Positions 8,196 to 17,068 of a DNA stretch of 48,077 nt are shown in pieces (positions within the stretch are counted from its first letter, which is position 1; each line of letters starts with the position of its first letter). The notes under the pieces were generated by a model that was not told the DNA's origin, made no database searches, and worked only from the letters and a program-made list of their open reading frames with translations. This stretch comes from VBCK01 sp035511515 (GTDB lineage: Bacteria > Pseudomonadota > Gammaproteobacteria > Burkholderiales > Burkholderiaceae_F). Both the position numbers and the translations under genes were made by a program. Location: contig DATKFG010000066.1 in the NCBI GenBank assembly GCA_035511515.1, forward strand, positions 1 through 48,077, read 5' to 3'.

Positions 8196-9139
8196 GTGGC
8201 CACCTCCAGCGCCGCCTCCGACAGGATCCGCAGCACCAGGTCCGGAAAATCGATGCCGGATGCGCGAGCCGCCATCGGCACCAGCGAATGCCCGGTCATT
8301 CCGGGTGACGTGTTCAGTTCCAGCAGCAGGGGCTGCTCGCCGTCCGCCCCGGGCTTGAGCATCACGTCGACCCGGCCCCAGCCGCGCGCCCCGACGATCG
8401 CATAGGCCTGCACGCACACGCGCTGGATCCGCTGCGCGAGCGCCGCATCGAGCGGAGCCGGGCACAGGTACTGGGTATCGTCCTTGAAGTACTTGTTCTG
8501 GTAGTCGTAGTTGCCCTGCGGCGCCCGGATCTCGATCAGCGGCAGTGCCTGCGTGCCGCTGCCCGCGCCCAGAATCGCGCAGGTCAGTTCGCGGCCGTCG
8601 ATCAGCTCCTCGGCGAACACCCGGGTGTCATAACGCAGCGCCTCGGCAACCGCCTTTGCCATCTCGCCGTCCCGATTCGAGGTCACCTTGCTGATGCCGA
8701 TGGTCGAGCCCTCCGTGCGCGGCTTGACCACGACCGCGCCGCCGAGCTCGCGCAGCGCGGCGTCGAAGTCGCCGCCCGCCTCCAGCTCGCGCCAGGCCGG
8801 CGTCGGGATCCCGGCCCAGATCCACAACCGCTTGGTGACGAGCTTGTCGAGCGCGATGGACGAAGCCTGCACGCCGCTGCCGGTGTACGGGATGCGCAGC
8901 GTCTCCAGCACGCCCTGGATGGTTCCGTCCTCGCCGAAGCGCCCGTGCAGCGCGACGAACACGCGATCGAATCCGGCCTGCTCGAGCTCGCCGATCGACT
9001 GCAGTCCCGGGTCGAACGGATGCGCATCGACCCCGCGGCTGCGCAAGGCCTGCAGCACCGCGCGCCCCGACATCAGCGAGATCTCGCGCTCCGAGGAGCG
9101 CCCGCCCAACAGCACACCGACGCGCCCGAGCTGCCTCAT
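8192..9139 (-). CDS. ddl: D-alanine--D-alanine ligase
   Basis: ATP-grasp enzyme joining two D-alanines for the peptidoglycan stem peptide, in the cytoplasm. The 315-residue length fits the DdlB class. Visible motifs: N-terminal GVLLGGRSSEREISLMSG, the ALHGRFGEDGTIQG substrate segment, VVKPRTEGSTIGISKV of the ATP-grasp fold, GRELTCAILG, and the metal-binding end ELNTSPGMTGHSL. The ATG overlaps the murC stop (ATGA) and its own stop overlaps the ftsQ GTG, so it is embedded in the translationally coupled dcw array. Confidence 0.97.
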   Translation of the reverse strand: MRQLGRVGVLLGGRSSEREISLMSGRAVLQALRSRGVDAHPFDPGLQSIGELEQAGFDRVFVALHGRFGEDGTIQGVLETLRIPYTGSGVQASSIALDKLVTKRLWIWAGIPTPAWRELEAGGDFDAALRELGGAVVVKPRTEGSTIGISKVTSNRDGEMAKAVAEALRYDTRVFAEELIDGRELTCAILGAGSGTQALPLIEIRAPQGNYDYQNKYFKDDTQYLCPAPLDAALAQRIQRVCVQAYAIVGARGWGRVDVMLKPGADGEQPLLLELNTSPGMTGHSLVPMAARASGIDFPDLVLRILSEAALEVAT

Positions 9140-10533
9140 GCAAGGCCTCCCGCCTGCCCCTGCGCCAGCCGGGTGGCGACCGACCCGATCGAACCGGCGC
9201 CCATCGTGATCACGACGTCGCCCGGCCGCACCGCATCCAGGATGGCCTGCGGCACCTGCTCGACCTGCTCGACGAACACCGGCTCGATGCGCCCCGCCAC
9301 GCGCAGCGCGCGGGCGAGCGAGCGGCCGTCGGCCGCCACGATCGGCGCCTCGCCGGCCGGGTACACCTCGGTCAGCACCAGCACGTCGGCGCCCGACAGC
9401 ACGCGCACGAAATCCTCGAAACAGTCGCGCGTGCGCGTGAAGCGATGCGGCTGGAATGCGAGCACGATCCGGCGCGCCGGAAAGGCGCCGCGCGCAGCCT
9501 CCAGCGTGGCGGCGATCTCGGCCGGGTGATGCCCGTAGTCGTCGATCAGCGTGAAGCCTCCCCGGGCGATCGCGATCTCGCCATGGCGCGCAAAGCGGCG
9601 CCCCACGCCGGTGAACGCGCTCAGAGCCTCCAGGATCGCGCCGTCGCCGACCCCCAGTTCGCCGGCCACCGCGACGGCCGCCAGCGCGTTCAGCACGTTG
9701 TGCCGCCCCGGCAGGTTCAACTCCACCGACATCGACGCGGCCGCCTCGCGCTCGACCGTGAAGCGCATCCGCGCGCCCATCGCCTTGACGACCACCGCGC
9801 GTACCTGGGCCGATTCGGTAAAGCCGTACGTGACGATCGGCTTGGAGATGAACGGAACGATCTCGCGCACGTGCTCGTCGTCGATGCACAGCACCGCGCG
9901 GCCGTAGAACGGCAGCCGCGCCAGGAAATCGACGAACGCCTGGCGCAGCCGGCCGAAGTCGTGGCCGTACGCCTCCATGTGGTCGTTGTCGATGTTGGTG
10001 ACCACCGCCAGCACCGGGGTCAGGTTCAGGAAGCTCGCGTCCGATTCGTCGGCCTCCACCACGATGTACTGGCCGCCGCCGAGGCGCGCGTTGACGCCGG
10101 CCGAGTTCAGCCGGCCGCCGATCACGAAGGTCGGATCCAGTCCTCCGGCGGCCAGCACGCTCGCCACCAGGCTGGTGGTGGTGGTCTTGCCATGCGTGCC
10201 GGCGATCGCGATGCCCTGCTTCAGGCGCATCAGCTCGGCCAGCATCACGGCGCGCGGCACCACGGCAATGCGCTGTTCGCGCGCCGCCACGACTTCCGGA
10301 TTGTCGTCACGCACGGCCGAGGACACGACCACCGCATCGGCGCCGGCCACGTGCGCGGCATCGTGTCCGACCGCGATGCGCGCCCCCAGCCGCGCCAGCC
10401 TGCGCGTGACCGGCGAATCGGCCAGGTCGGAGCCGCTCACCACGTATCCGAGGTTCAGCAGCACCTCGGCGATGCCGGACATGCCGGAGCCGCCGATGCC
10501 GACGAAGTGGATCTGACGGATCGCGTGCCTCAT
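9136..10533 (-). CDS. murC: UDP-N-acetylmuramate--L-alanine ligase
   Basis: Adds the first stem residue, L-alanine, to UDP-MurNAc using ATP. The 465-residue Mur ligase shows the N-terminal Rossmann motif IHFVGIGGSGMSGIAEVL, the P-loop GTHGKTTTTSLVA, the central-domain EADESDASFL and the C-terminal DDYGHHPAEI, all typical of MurC. The ATG at 10533 is preferred over the ATG six codons upstream because GGGGAAAG precedes it and the family starts there. The gene follows murG by 21 bases and overlaps ddl by 4. Confidence 0.97.
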   Translation of the reverse strand: MRHAIRQIHFVGIGGSGMSGIAEVLLNLGYVVSGSDLADSPVTRRLARLGARIAVGHDAAHVAGADAVVVSSAVRDDNPEVVAAREQRIAVVPRAVMLAELMRLKQGIAIAGTHGKTTTTSLVASVLAAGGLDPTFVIGGRLNSAGVNARLGGGQYIVVEADESDASFLNLTPVLAVVTNIDNDHMEAYGHDFGRLRQAFVDFLARLPFYGRAVLCIDDEHVREIVPFISKPIVTYGFTESAQVRAVVVKAMGARMRFTVEREAAASMSVELNLPGRHNVLNALAAVAVAGELGVGDGAILEALSAFTGVGRRFARHGEIAIARGGFTLIDDYGHHPAEIAATLEAARGAFPARRIVLAFQPHRFTRTRDCFEDFVRVLSGADVLVLTEVYPAGEAPIVAADGRSLARALRVAGRIEPVFVEQVEQVPQAILDAVRPGDVVITMGAGSIGSVATRLAQGQAGGLA

Positions 10534-10554
10534 AGCGCGCGCTTTCCCCATCTG

Positions 10555-11685
10555 TTATTCATTTCGCAAGGCCCCCGTCTTGCCTTGGACCAGCGCTTCG
10601 ATCGCCGCGGCCACGGCAGCAGTGGCGCCCGGATGGCCGAGCGAGCGGGCCCGCAGCGCGATGTCGAGGATCCGTTCGCGCGTCAGGCTGGCGAGCAGCT
10701 GCGCCAGCGCCGCCGCTTCGAACCGCTCCTGCGGCAGATGCAGCGCGGCGCCGCGGCTGGCCAGGAACTCGGCGTTGAAGCGCTGGTGGTCGGTGGTCGA
10801 CACCACCAGCGGAACCAGGATCGAGGCAACGCCGGCGGCGCACAGCTCGGACACCGTGATGGCACCGGCCCGGCACACGACCAGGTCGGCGGCGGCGTAG
10901 TCGCTGGCGATGTCGTCGATGAAGCCGCACACGGTTGCCTGCACACCCGCCGCGGCGTACGCCGTGCGCGTGGCCTCGACGTGGGCGCCACCGCACTGGT
11001 GCAGCACGTGCGGGCGCCGATCCGCGGGCAGCAGCGCCAGCGCAGCCGGCATCGTCTCGTTCAGAACACGCGCCCCCAGGCTGCCGCCGACCACCAGCAG
11101 CCGCAGCGGCCCGCTGCGGCCGGCGAGCCGCTGCTGCGGCGATGCCAGCTCCGCGATCCGCTCGCGCACCGGGGCCCCCGTCACGAGGCCCTTGCGGCCC
11201 GCCAGCCGGCTGGCAGCGCCGTCGAAGCCGCACAGCACGGCCGAGGCGATCGGCCGCAGCACGCGCATCGACAGCTGCGGAGCGGCATCCGCGTTCAGCA
11301 GGGCGAAGGGCACGTGCCGGGTCGCTGCGGCGGCGCCGGCCGGCACCGCCACGTAGCCGCCGGTGGCGAACACCACATCGGGCGCGCGCGTGCGCAGCAC
11401 GCGCCGGCTGACCGCGAACGCGCGCACCAGGTTCACGCCGCCGCAGGCTGCTCCGCGCAGCCCCTTGCCGCGCAGGCCGGTAAACGGAACGGCGTCGAAA
11501 TCGATCGCCATCGGAGCGACCAGGCCGCGCTCGATCCCCGCGGGCGTGCCGAGCCAGCTCACGCCCCAGCCGCGTGCGCGCAGCATCTGGGCCACTGCAA
11601 GACCCGGCATCACGTGGCCGCCGGTGCCGGCCGCGACCACCATCAGCCGTCGCCTCAGCGCAGGCACCGCGCCGGCCGCGCTCAT
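10555..11685 (-). CDS. murG: UDP-GlcNAc:lipid I N-acetylglucosaminyltransferase MurG
   Basis: Peripheral inner-membrane GT28 glycosyltransferase that converts lipid I to lipid II. The 376-residue protein has the donor/acceptor loop AAGTGGHVMPGLAVA near residue 20, GGYVAVPAG, the second glycine loop VVGGSLGARVLNE, and the C-terminal UDP-GlcNAc site VVCRAGAITVSEL. The last of these has A where many MurG proteins have S (SRAGA/CRAGA variants occur). The ATG overlaps the ftsW stop (ATGA). It begins with a slightly extended leader before the LMVVAAGTGG strand. Confidence 0.96.
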   Translation of the reverse strand: MSAAGAVPALRRRLMVVAAGTGGHVMPGLAVAQMLRARGWGVSWLGTPAGIERGLVAPMAIDFDAVPFTGLRGKGLRGAACGGVNLVRAFAVSRRVLRTRAPDVVFATGGYVAVPAGAAAATRHVPFALLNADAAPQLSMRVLRPIASAVLCGFDGAASRLAGRKGLVTGAPVRERIAELASPQQRLAGRSGPLRLLVVGGSLGARVLNETMPAALALLPADRRPHVLHQCGGAHVEATRTAYAAAGVQATVCGFIDDIASDYAAADLVVCRAGAITVSELCAAGVASILVPLVVSTTDHQRFNAEFLASRGAALHLPQERFEAAALAQLLASLTRERILDIALRARSLGHPGATAAVAAAIEALVQGKTGALRNE

Positions 11686-12944
11686 CGCGCCGCTCCTGCC
11701 CGCATCAGCGAGCGGTTCTCGAAGTCGACCCGCAGCAGGATCGCCAGCGCGACCAGCGTCGACAGCAGGGCCGAGCCCCCATAGCTCATCAGGGGCAACG
11801 TCAGGCCCTTGGTCGGCAGCAGACCGCTGGCCACCCCGATATTGATGAACGCCTGCACGCCGATCCACAGCCCGATGCCTTGCGCCACCAGCCCGCCATA
11901 GGTGCGGTCCAGCGCGACCGCCTGGCGTCCGATTTCGAATGCGCGCCGCGTCAGCCAGTAGTAGGCCAGGATCACCGCCAGAACGCCCACCAGCCCGAGC
12001 TCCTCGCCGATCACGGCGACGATGAAATCCGTGTGCGCCTCCGGCAGGTAATGCAGCTTTTCGATGCTCGCGCCCAGACCGACCCCGAACCATTCGCCGC
12101 GGCCGAACGCGATCAGCGAATGCGACAGCTGGTAGCCGCGCCCCAGCGCGTTGTCGGCGGACCACGGATCCAGGTACGCGAAGATGCGCTCGCGCCGCCA
12201 CGCACTGGTCCAGATGACGGCCATGAAGGCGCCGCTCAGGGCCACCGTGATCGAAGCGAACAGCCGCCCGTTGACCCCGCCCAGGAACAGGATGCCCACG
12301 CTGATCGCGACGATGACGCCGAACGCGCCCAGGTCCGGCTGCAGCAGCAGCAACACGCCGATCACGGCCATCACGCCGGCCATCGGCGCGAAGCCCTTGC
12401 GCAGGTCGTGCATGAAGTCCTGCTTGCGCACCGTGAAGTCGGCCGCGTACAGCACGCAGGCGAGCTTCATCAGCTCGGACGGCTGAAGATTCAGCGGGCC
12501 CAGCGCGATCCAGCGGCGCGCACCGAGCGCGCCCCGGCCGATTCCGGGCACCAGAACGACAACCAGCGCCAGCACGCCGGCCAGGAAGCCCCAGCGCGCC
12601 AGGCGCTGCCACACCTCCACCGGAACGCCGAAGGCGCAGGCGGCGGCGCCGACCGCGATCAACATCGAAACGGCGTGCCGCGCCAGGAAATGCGCCGGGG
12701 CGACGCTGTAGCGGGGCGAATCGGCCAGCGCGATCGAGGCCGAGTACACCATCACCGCGCCGAACATCAGCAGGGCCACCACCACCACCAGCAGCGTCGT
12801 ATCGATCCGGTCGAAGCCGCCGTCGCGGCGCCTCCCCGCCACGCCTCCCAGGCCCGCCAGCGCCAGCGTCGCTGCGCCGGGACTGAACGAGGCGTCGCCG
12901 CGGCGGGGCCGGCGGCGGCGCAGCCAGGAGGCCATCGGGCTCAT
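11682..12944 (-). CDS. ftsW: Septal peptidoglycan polymerase FtsW (SEDS)
   Basis: SEDS-family glycosyltransferase polymerising lipid II at the septum together with FtsI. The 420-residue polytopic protein has about ten hydrophobic helices and a basic, Arg-rich N-terminal cytoplasmic tail of about 45 residues. SEDS landmarks are GARRWIALGPLNLQPSELMK, LLQPDLGA with the acidic catalytic region, the GRGYQLSHSLIAFGRGEWFG loop, LPEAHTDFIVAVIGEE and PTKGLTLPLMSYGGS. The start at 12944 overlaps the murD stop (ATGA); a second ATG three codons in is possible. It sits upstream of murG with another 4-base overlap. Confidence 0.97.
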   Translation of the reverse strand: MSPMASWLRRRRPRRGDASFSPGAATLALAGLGGVAGRRRDGGFDRIDTTLLVVVVALLMFGAVMVYSASIALADSPRYSVAPAHFLARHAVSMLIAVGAAACAFGVPVEVWQRLARWGFLAGVLALVVVLVPGIGRGALGARRWIALGPLNLQPSELMKLACVLYAADFTVRKQDFMHDLRKGFAPMAGVMAVIGVLLLLQPDLGAFGVIVAISVGILFLGGVNGRLFASITVALSGAFMAVIWTSAWRRERIFAYLDPWSADNALGRGYQLSHSLIAFGRGEWFGVGLGASIEKLHYLPEAHTDFIVAVIGEELGLVGVLAVILAYYWLTRRAFEIGRQAVALDRTYGGLVAQGIGLWIGVQAFINIGVASGLLPTKGLTLPLMSYGGSALLSTLVALAILLRVDFENRSLMRAGAAR

Positions 12945-14488
12945 CCGCACAGCGCCCTGGCGGCGAACGGCGCGCCGCGGCCGCCGGCGCCGGGCGGATC
13001 GCCCGCGCCACCTGCGGCGGCGCCCGCCTCGCTGCGCTCGGCCAGCTGCATCACGGCCTGCACGAAGACCTGGGCCCGATGCGCGTAATTGCGGAACATG
13101 TCGAAGCTGGCGCAGGCGGGCGACAGCAGCACCGCGTCGCCGGCCTTCGCCAGGGCGCTGGCGCGGTCCACGGCCTCGGGCAGCGTGGCGGCGCTGATGA
13201 TCGGAACTGCGGTCGCCTGCAGCGCCTGCCCGATGCGCGGTCCGTCGCGTCCGATCAGGATCACCGCGCGCGCGTGCGCGGCCACCGCGTCGGCCAGCGG
13301 CTCGAAACGCTGCTGCTTGCCGTCGCCGCCCAGGATCACGACCAGCTTGCGTCCGTCGCACGCCAGCCCCTGAATCGCCGCCAGCGTGGCGCCGACGTTG
13401 GTCCCCTTGCTGTCGTCGTAATAGTCGACGCGGCCGATCCGGGCGACCTGCTCGGTGCGGTGCGACTCGCCACGGTAATCGCGCAGCGCCTGCAGGCTCG
13501 GCCCCAGCGGGCAGCCGATCGCCCGGGTCAGCGCGAGCGCAGCCAGCGCGTTCATCGCATTGTGCCGGCCGTGTATCCGCAACGCATCGGACGGCATCAG
13601 GCGTCGGACGAATACCGGACCCTGCGGCGGCGCGGCGCGCTTGCGCGAGCGCGCCTGGTCGTACGGATCCTCGGCCAGGGCCAGCCAGTCCATCCCGCGG
13701 TCGTGAACCAGACCGAACTCGTCGCCGTGCGTCGGCGCATCGGTCCCGAAGCTCGACACCGGCGAGCCGGCTCGCGCCAGCGACATCACGGCCGGGTCCA
13801 TCCGATTCAGCACGGCGACCGTGCCGGGCGCCAGGATGCGCGCCTTGGCCCGGACGTAGTGCTGCATCGACTCGTGCCAGTCCAGATGATCCTCGCTCAG
13901 ATTCAGGATCGCCGCGGCGTCGCACGCCAGCGAGGCAGTCGTCTGCAGCTGGAAGCTGGACAGCTCCAGCACCCAGACTTCGGGCAGGCGCGCCGCCGAC
14001 AGGCGGGCAGCGAGCTCGTCGAGCGCGCAGGGGGCGATGTTGCCGGCCACCGCCACGTCGCGCCCGCCGGCCTGGGCCATTTTGCCGGCCAGCCGCGTCG
14101 TCGTCGTCTTGCCGTTGGTGCCGGTCACGCCGATCAGCCGGGGCCGGTAGTCGCGCTCGGCCCGCAGGCGGGCGAGCGCCTGGGCGAACAGCTCGATCTC
14201 GCCGGCGACCGGCACGCGTGCCTTGCGCGCCGCGCCCACCAGCGCCGCCGCCGGCGCACGCTGCGGGGGCAGCCCGGGACTGATCGCCAGCAACTCGACG
14301 CCTTCGAGCAGCGCCGCAACGAACGGGCCGGTGTGAAGCTCGGCCTGCGGCAGCTCCTGGCGCAGCGTCGAGCGCATCGGCGGGTCTTCGCGCGTGTCGG
14401 CAACCCGCAGCTGCCAGCCCTCGCTGGCCAGCCAGCGGGCCATGGCCAGCCCGCTGTCGCCCAGACCGAGCACCAAAGCGCGCTTCAC
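12941..14488 (-). CDS. murD: UDP-N-acetylmuramoylalanine--D-glutamate ligase
   Basis: Cytoplasmic Mur ligase adding D-glutamate to UDP-MurNAc-L-Ala. The 515-residue protein shows VLGLGDSGLAMARWL at the N-terminus, the P-loop GVTGTNGKTTTTRLA, LELSSFQLQTT, LNLSEDHLDWH and the C-terminal DDSKGTNVGATLAA and VLLSPACASFDMF. It is longer than the about 440 residues usual for MurD because of a loop around residues 245-285 (basic, with RSRKRAAPPQ) and a Gly/Ala-rich C-terminal tail of about 35 residues. Insertions of this kind are known in Burkholderiales MurD. A 49-base gap separates it from mraY, one of the few gaps in the cluster. Confidence 0.97.
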   Translation of the reverse strand: MKRALVLGLGDSGLAMARWLASEGWQLRVADTREDPPMRSTLRQELPQAELHTGPFVAALLEGVELLAISPGLPPQRAPAAALVGAARKARVPVAGEIELFAQALARLRAERDYRPRLIGVTGTNGKTTTTRLAGKMAQAGGRDVAVAGNIAPCALDELAARLSAARLPEVWVLELSSFQLQTTASLACDAAAILNLSEDHLDWHESMQHYVRAKARILAPGTVAVLNRMDPAVMSLARAGSPVSSFGTDAPTHGDEFGLVHDRGMDWLALAEDPYDQARSRKRAAPPQGPVFVRRLMPSDALRIHGRHNAMNALAALALTRAIGCPLGPSLQALRDYRGESHRTEQVARIGRVDYYDDSKGTNVGATLAAIQGLACDGRKLVVILGGDGKQQRFEPLADAVAAHARAVILIGRDGPRIGQALQATAVPIISAATLPEAVDRASALAKAGDAVLLSPACASFDMFRNYAHRAQVFVQAVMQLAERSEAGAAAGGAGDPPGAGGRGAPFAARALCG

Positions 14489-14537
14489 GCCGGCGGCTCC
14501 CGCAGCCGATGTGAACGAAGACTCAACTTGGCGCGAC

Positions 14538-15692
14538 TCATCGGATCTTCAACGTCGAAAGGCCAATCAGCACCAGAATCATCGTGATGATCCAGAAGCG
14601 CACCACGACCTGGTTCTCCTTCCAGCCCGACAACTCGAAGTGGTGGTGCAGCGGCGCCATCCGGAAGATGCGGCGGCCACCGGTCCATCGGAAGTAGATC
14701 ACCTGCATCATCACCGACACCGTCTCGGCGACGAACACGCCGCCCATGATGAACAGCACGATCTCCTGGCGCGTGATCACCGCGATCGTGCCCAGCACCG
14801 CGCCCAGCGCCAGGGCACCGACATCGCCCATGAACACCTCGGCCGGGTAGGCGTTGAACCACAGGAACGCCAGGCCCGCTCCGCCGATCGCGCCGCACAC
14901 GATCACCAGCTCGCCGGCGCCGGGGACGTGCGGAAACAGCAGATAGCGCGCGTAGTCGGCGCGGCCCACCACGTAGGCGAAAATCCCGAGCGCGCCCCCG
15001 ATGATCACGGTCGGCATGATCGCCAGCCCGTCCAGGCCATCGGTCAGGTTCACCGCATTGCTGGTGCCGACGATCACCAGATAGGACAGCGCCGCGAAAC
15101 CGAGCATGCCCATCGGATAGGCGACGTGCTTGAAGAACGGCACGATCAGGTCCGCGCGCGACGGCAACCCCGTCACGAAGCCCTTGGACGCCCATTCCAG
15201 CAGCAGCGCCCACATGCGCGAGGTCGACGGCGCCGCGATCGCCAGCGCCAGATAGATGGCCGCCGTCAGTCCCACCACGGTCTGCCACAGGAATTTCTCG
15301 CGCGCCGGCATTCCCTTGGCATCGCGCTTGACCACCTTGCGATAGTCGTCGACCCATCCGATCCAGCCGAACCCGAGCATCACCAGCAGCACGACCCAGA
15401 TGAACCGATTGGAAAGGTCGGCCCACAGCAGCGTCGTGATCGCGATCGACAGCAGGATCAGCGCGCCGCCCATGGTCGGGGTGCCCGACTTTTCCAGGTG
15501 CGTCTGCGGGCCGTCGGTGCGCACCGACTGGCCGATCTTCATCTCGGTGAGCCACCGGATCACGGCGGGCCCGGCCAGCAGTCCGATCGCCAGCGCGGTG
15601 CCGGCGGCCAGCACCGCGCGCAGCGTCAGGTACGCGAACACGTTGAAAGCGCGCACGTCCTGCGACAGCCACTGGAACAGCTCAAGCAGCAT
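14538..15692 (-). CDS. mraY: Phospho-MurNAc-pentapeptide translocase MraY
   Basis: Integral membrane enzyme transferring phospho-MurNAc-pentapeptide to undecaprenyl phosphate to make lipid I. The 384-residue protein has about ten membrane helices and the family motifs KSGTPTMGGALIL, GWVDDYRKV, SNAVNLTDGLDGLA (catalytic Asp cluster) and APLHHHFELSGWKENQVV near the C-terminus. The ATG at 15692 lies 2 bases after the murF stop. A TTG two codons upstream would overlap that stop, but the ATG is preferred. Confidence 0.97.
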   Translation of the reverse strand: MLLELFQWLSQDVRAFNVFAYLTLRAVLAAGTALAIGLLAGPAVIRWLTEMKIGQSVRTDGPQTHLEKSGTPTMGGALILLSIAITTLLWADLSNRFIWVVLLVMLGFGWIGWVDDYRKVVKRDAKGMPAREKFLWQTVVGLTAAIYLALAIAAPSTSRMWALLLEWASKGFVTGLPSRADLIVPFFKHVAYPMGMLGFAALSYLVIVGTSNAVNLTDGLDGLAIMPTVIIGGALGIFAYVVGRADYARYLLFPHVPGAGELVIVCGAIGGAGLAFLWFNAYPAEVFMGDVGALALGAVLGTIAVITRQEIVLFIMGGVFVAETVSVMMQVIYFRWTGGRRIFRMAPLHHHFELSGWKENQVVVRFWIITMILVLIGLSTLKIR

Positions 15693-15694
15693 GA

Positions 15695-17068
15695 TCAATG
15701 CCCATCCAGGCTCCCGCCCACCACCGCCTGCACCACCCGCTCCATCCGCATGAAACGCGAGCCCTTCACCAGCGCGGTGCCGCCGGCGCCGGCCGCCTGC
15801 CGCACGGCCTCGATCAGCGCGGCGACCTCGCCGAAGTGCCGCGCACCCGGTCCGAAGGCCGCCACCGTCTCGCGCGACAGCTCGCCCGTGGCCAGCAGCG
15901 CATCGATTCCGCGCGCCTGTGCATACGATCCGATCTCACGGTGGAAAGCGGGCCCCTGGCTACCCACTTCGCCCATGTCGCCCAGCACCAGCAGGCGCGG
16001 CGGCGGCTGGCCGGCCAGCAGGTCGATGGCCGCCCGCACCGAGTCCGGATTCGCGTTGTAGCTGTCGTCGATCACGACCGCGCCGCCGGGCATCGTCGAG
16101 CGCGTTCCGCGCCCGGGCACGCCGCGGAAGCCAGCCAGTCCGGCGCTGATCGCCTGCGGCGGCAGGCCCAGGCCCAGGCCGCACGCGGCCGCTGCCAGCG
16201 CGTTGTGCACGTTGTGCGCGCCGGCCAGCGCCAGCGAGGTCTCGATCGGACCGGCCGGGGTCGAGATCCGAAGCTCGCTGCCGCTAGCGCTGGCGCGATA
16301 GGCCACGGTGAGCGTGGCCTGGCCGCGCATCGCGAAATCGATCGTGCGCCGCAGCCCGGCCAGGCCCCGCCAGATCGGGGCGCAGGCATCGTCGGCCGCA
16401 AACACCGCGATGCCGTCGGGCGGCAGCGCGGCCAGCACGGCGCCGTTTTCGCGCGCGGTCGCTTCGGTCGACTGCAGGAATTCCTGGTGCTCGCGCTGCG
16501 CATTGTTCACGATGGCCAGCGTGGGGCGCGCCAGGGCGGCGAGCTCGGCGATCTCGCCCGCGCGGTTCATGCCCAGCTCGAACACGGCGGCGCGGTGGTG
16601 CGAGGCCAGCTCGAACAGCATCAGCGGCAGCCCGATGTCGTTGTTCAGGTTGCCGCGCGTTGCGAGCCATTGATCGCGGCCGTCGCGTTGTCCGTAGGCC
16701 TGCGCGAAGATCGACCCGATCATCTGCGTCAGCGTGGTCTTGCCGTTGCTTCCGGTCACGGCGACGACCGGCAGCGAAAAGCCCGACCGCCAGTGCGCCG
16801 CCGCCCGTCCGAGCGCGCGCCGCGCATCGGCAACCCGCAGCTGCGGCAGATCGACCGGCACCGGATGCTCCACCATCAGCGCGGCCGCTCCGCGCTGGCG
16901 CGCCGCGGCCGCGTAGTCGTGGCCGTCGAAGCGCGGTCCGCGCAGCGCGACGAACAGGGCGCCAGCCTTCAACGTGCGCGAATCGGTGCTGACCGACTCG
17001 ATGCGCGCCTCCGGGCTGTCGGTTGCCGCGCCCTCGATCGCGCGCGCCAGCTCGCCCAGCGTGATCAC
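15695..17068 (-). CDS. murF: UDP-MurNAc-tripeptide--D-alanyl-D-alanine ligase
   Basis: Adds the D-Ala-D-Ala dipeptide made by Ddl, completing the UDP-MurNAc-pentapeptide. The 457-residue Mur ligase shows SVSTDSRTLKAGALFVALRG, the P-loop AVTGSNGKTTLTQMI, FELGMNRAGEIAELA, DDSYNANPDSVRAAI and a C-terminal VLGDMGEVG. The start is GTG at 17068, supported by GGAGG 7 bases upstream and by a 4-base overlap with the murE stop (GTGA). It is separate from murE, not fused as in some betaproteobacteria. Confidence 0.96.
   Translation of the reverse strand: MITLGELARAIEGAATDSPEARIESVSTDSRTLKAGALFVALRGPRFDGHDYAAAARQRGAAALMVEHPVPVDLPQLRVADARRALGRAAAHWRSGFSLPVVAVTGSNGKTTLTQMIGSIFAQAYGQRDGRDQWLATRGNLNNDIGLPLMLFELASHHRAAVFELGMNRAGEIAELAALARPTLAIVNNAQREHQEFLQSTEATARENGAVLAALPPDGIAVFAADDACAPIWRGLAGLRRTIDFAMRGQATLTVAYRASASGSELRISTPAGPIETSLALAGAHNVHNALAAAACGLGLGLPPQAISAGLAGFRGVPGRGTRSTMPGGAVVIDDSYNANPDSVRAAIDLLAGQPPPRLLVLGDMGEVGSQGPAFHREIGSYAQARGIDALLATGELSRETVAAFGPGARHFGEVAALIEAVRQAAGAGGTALVKGSRFMRMERVVQAVVGGSLDGH

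Noticed and set aside
9445..11784. A 779-codon open frame on the plus strand across murC and murG
   Set aside because: It is antisense to well-identified Mur genes, has low-complexity Arg/His/Gln-rich sequence, and is an expected by-product of high GC codon bias. The same applies to plus-strand frames at 3192-4703, 5162-6418, 13079-14587, 14394-16061, 17758-19428, 18338-20476, 22233-24152, 26177-28444 and 28556-30340.
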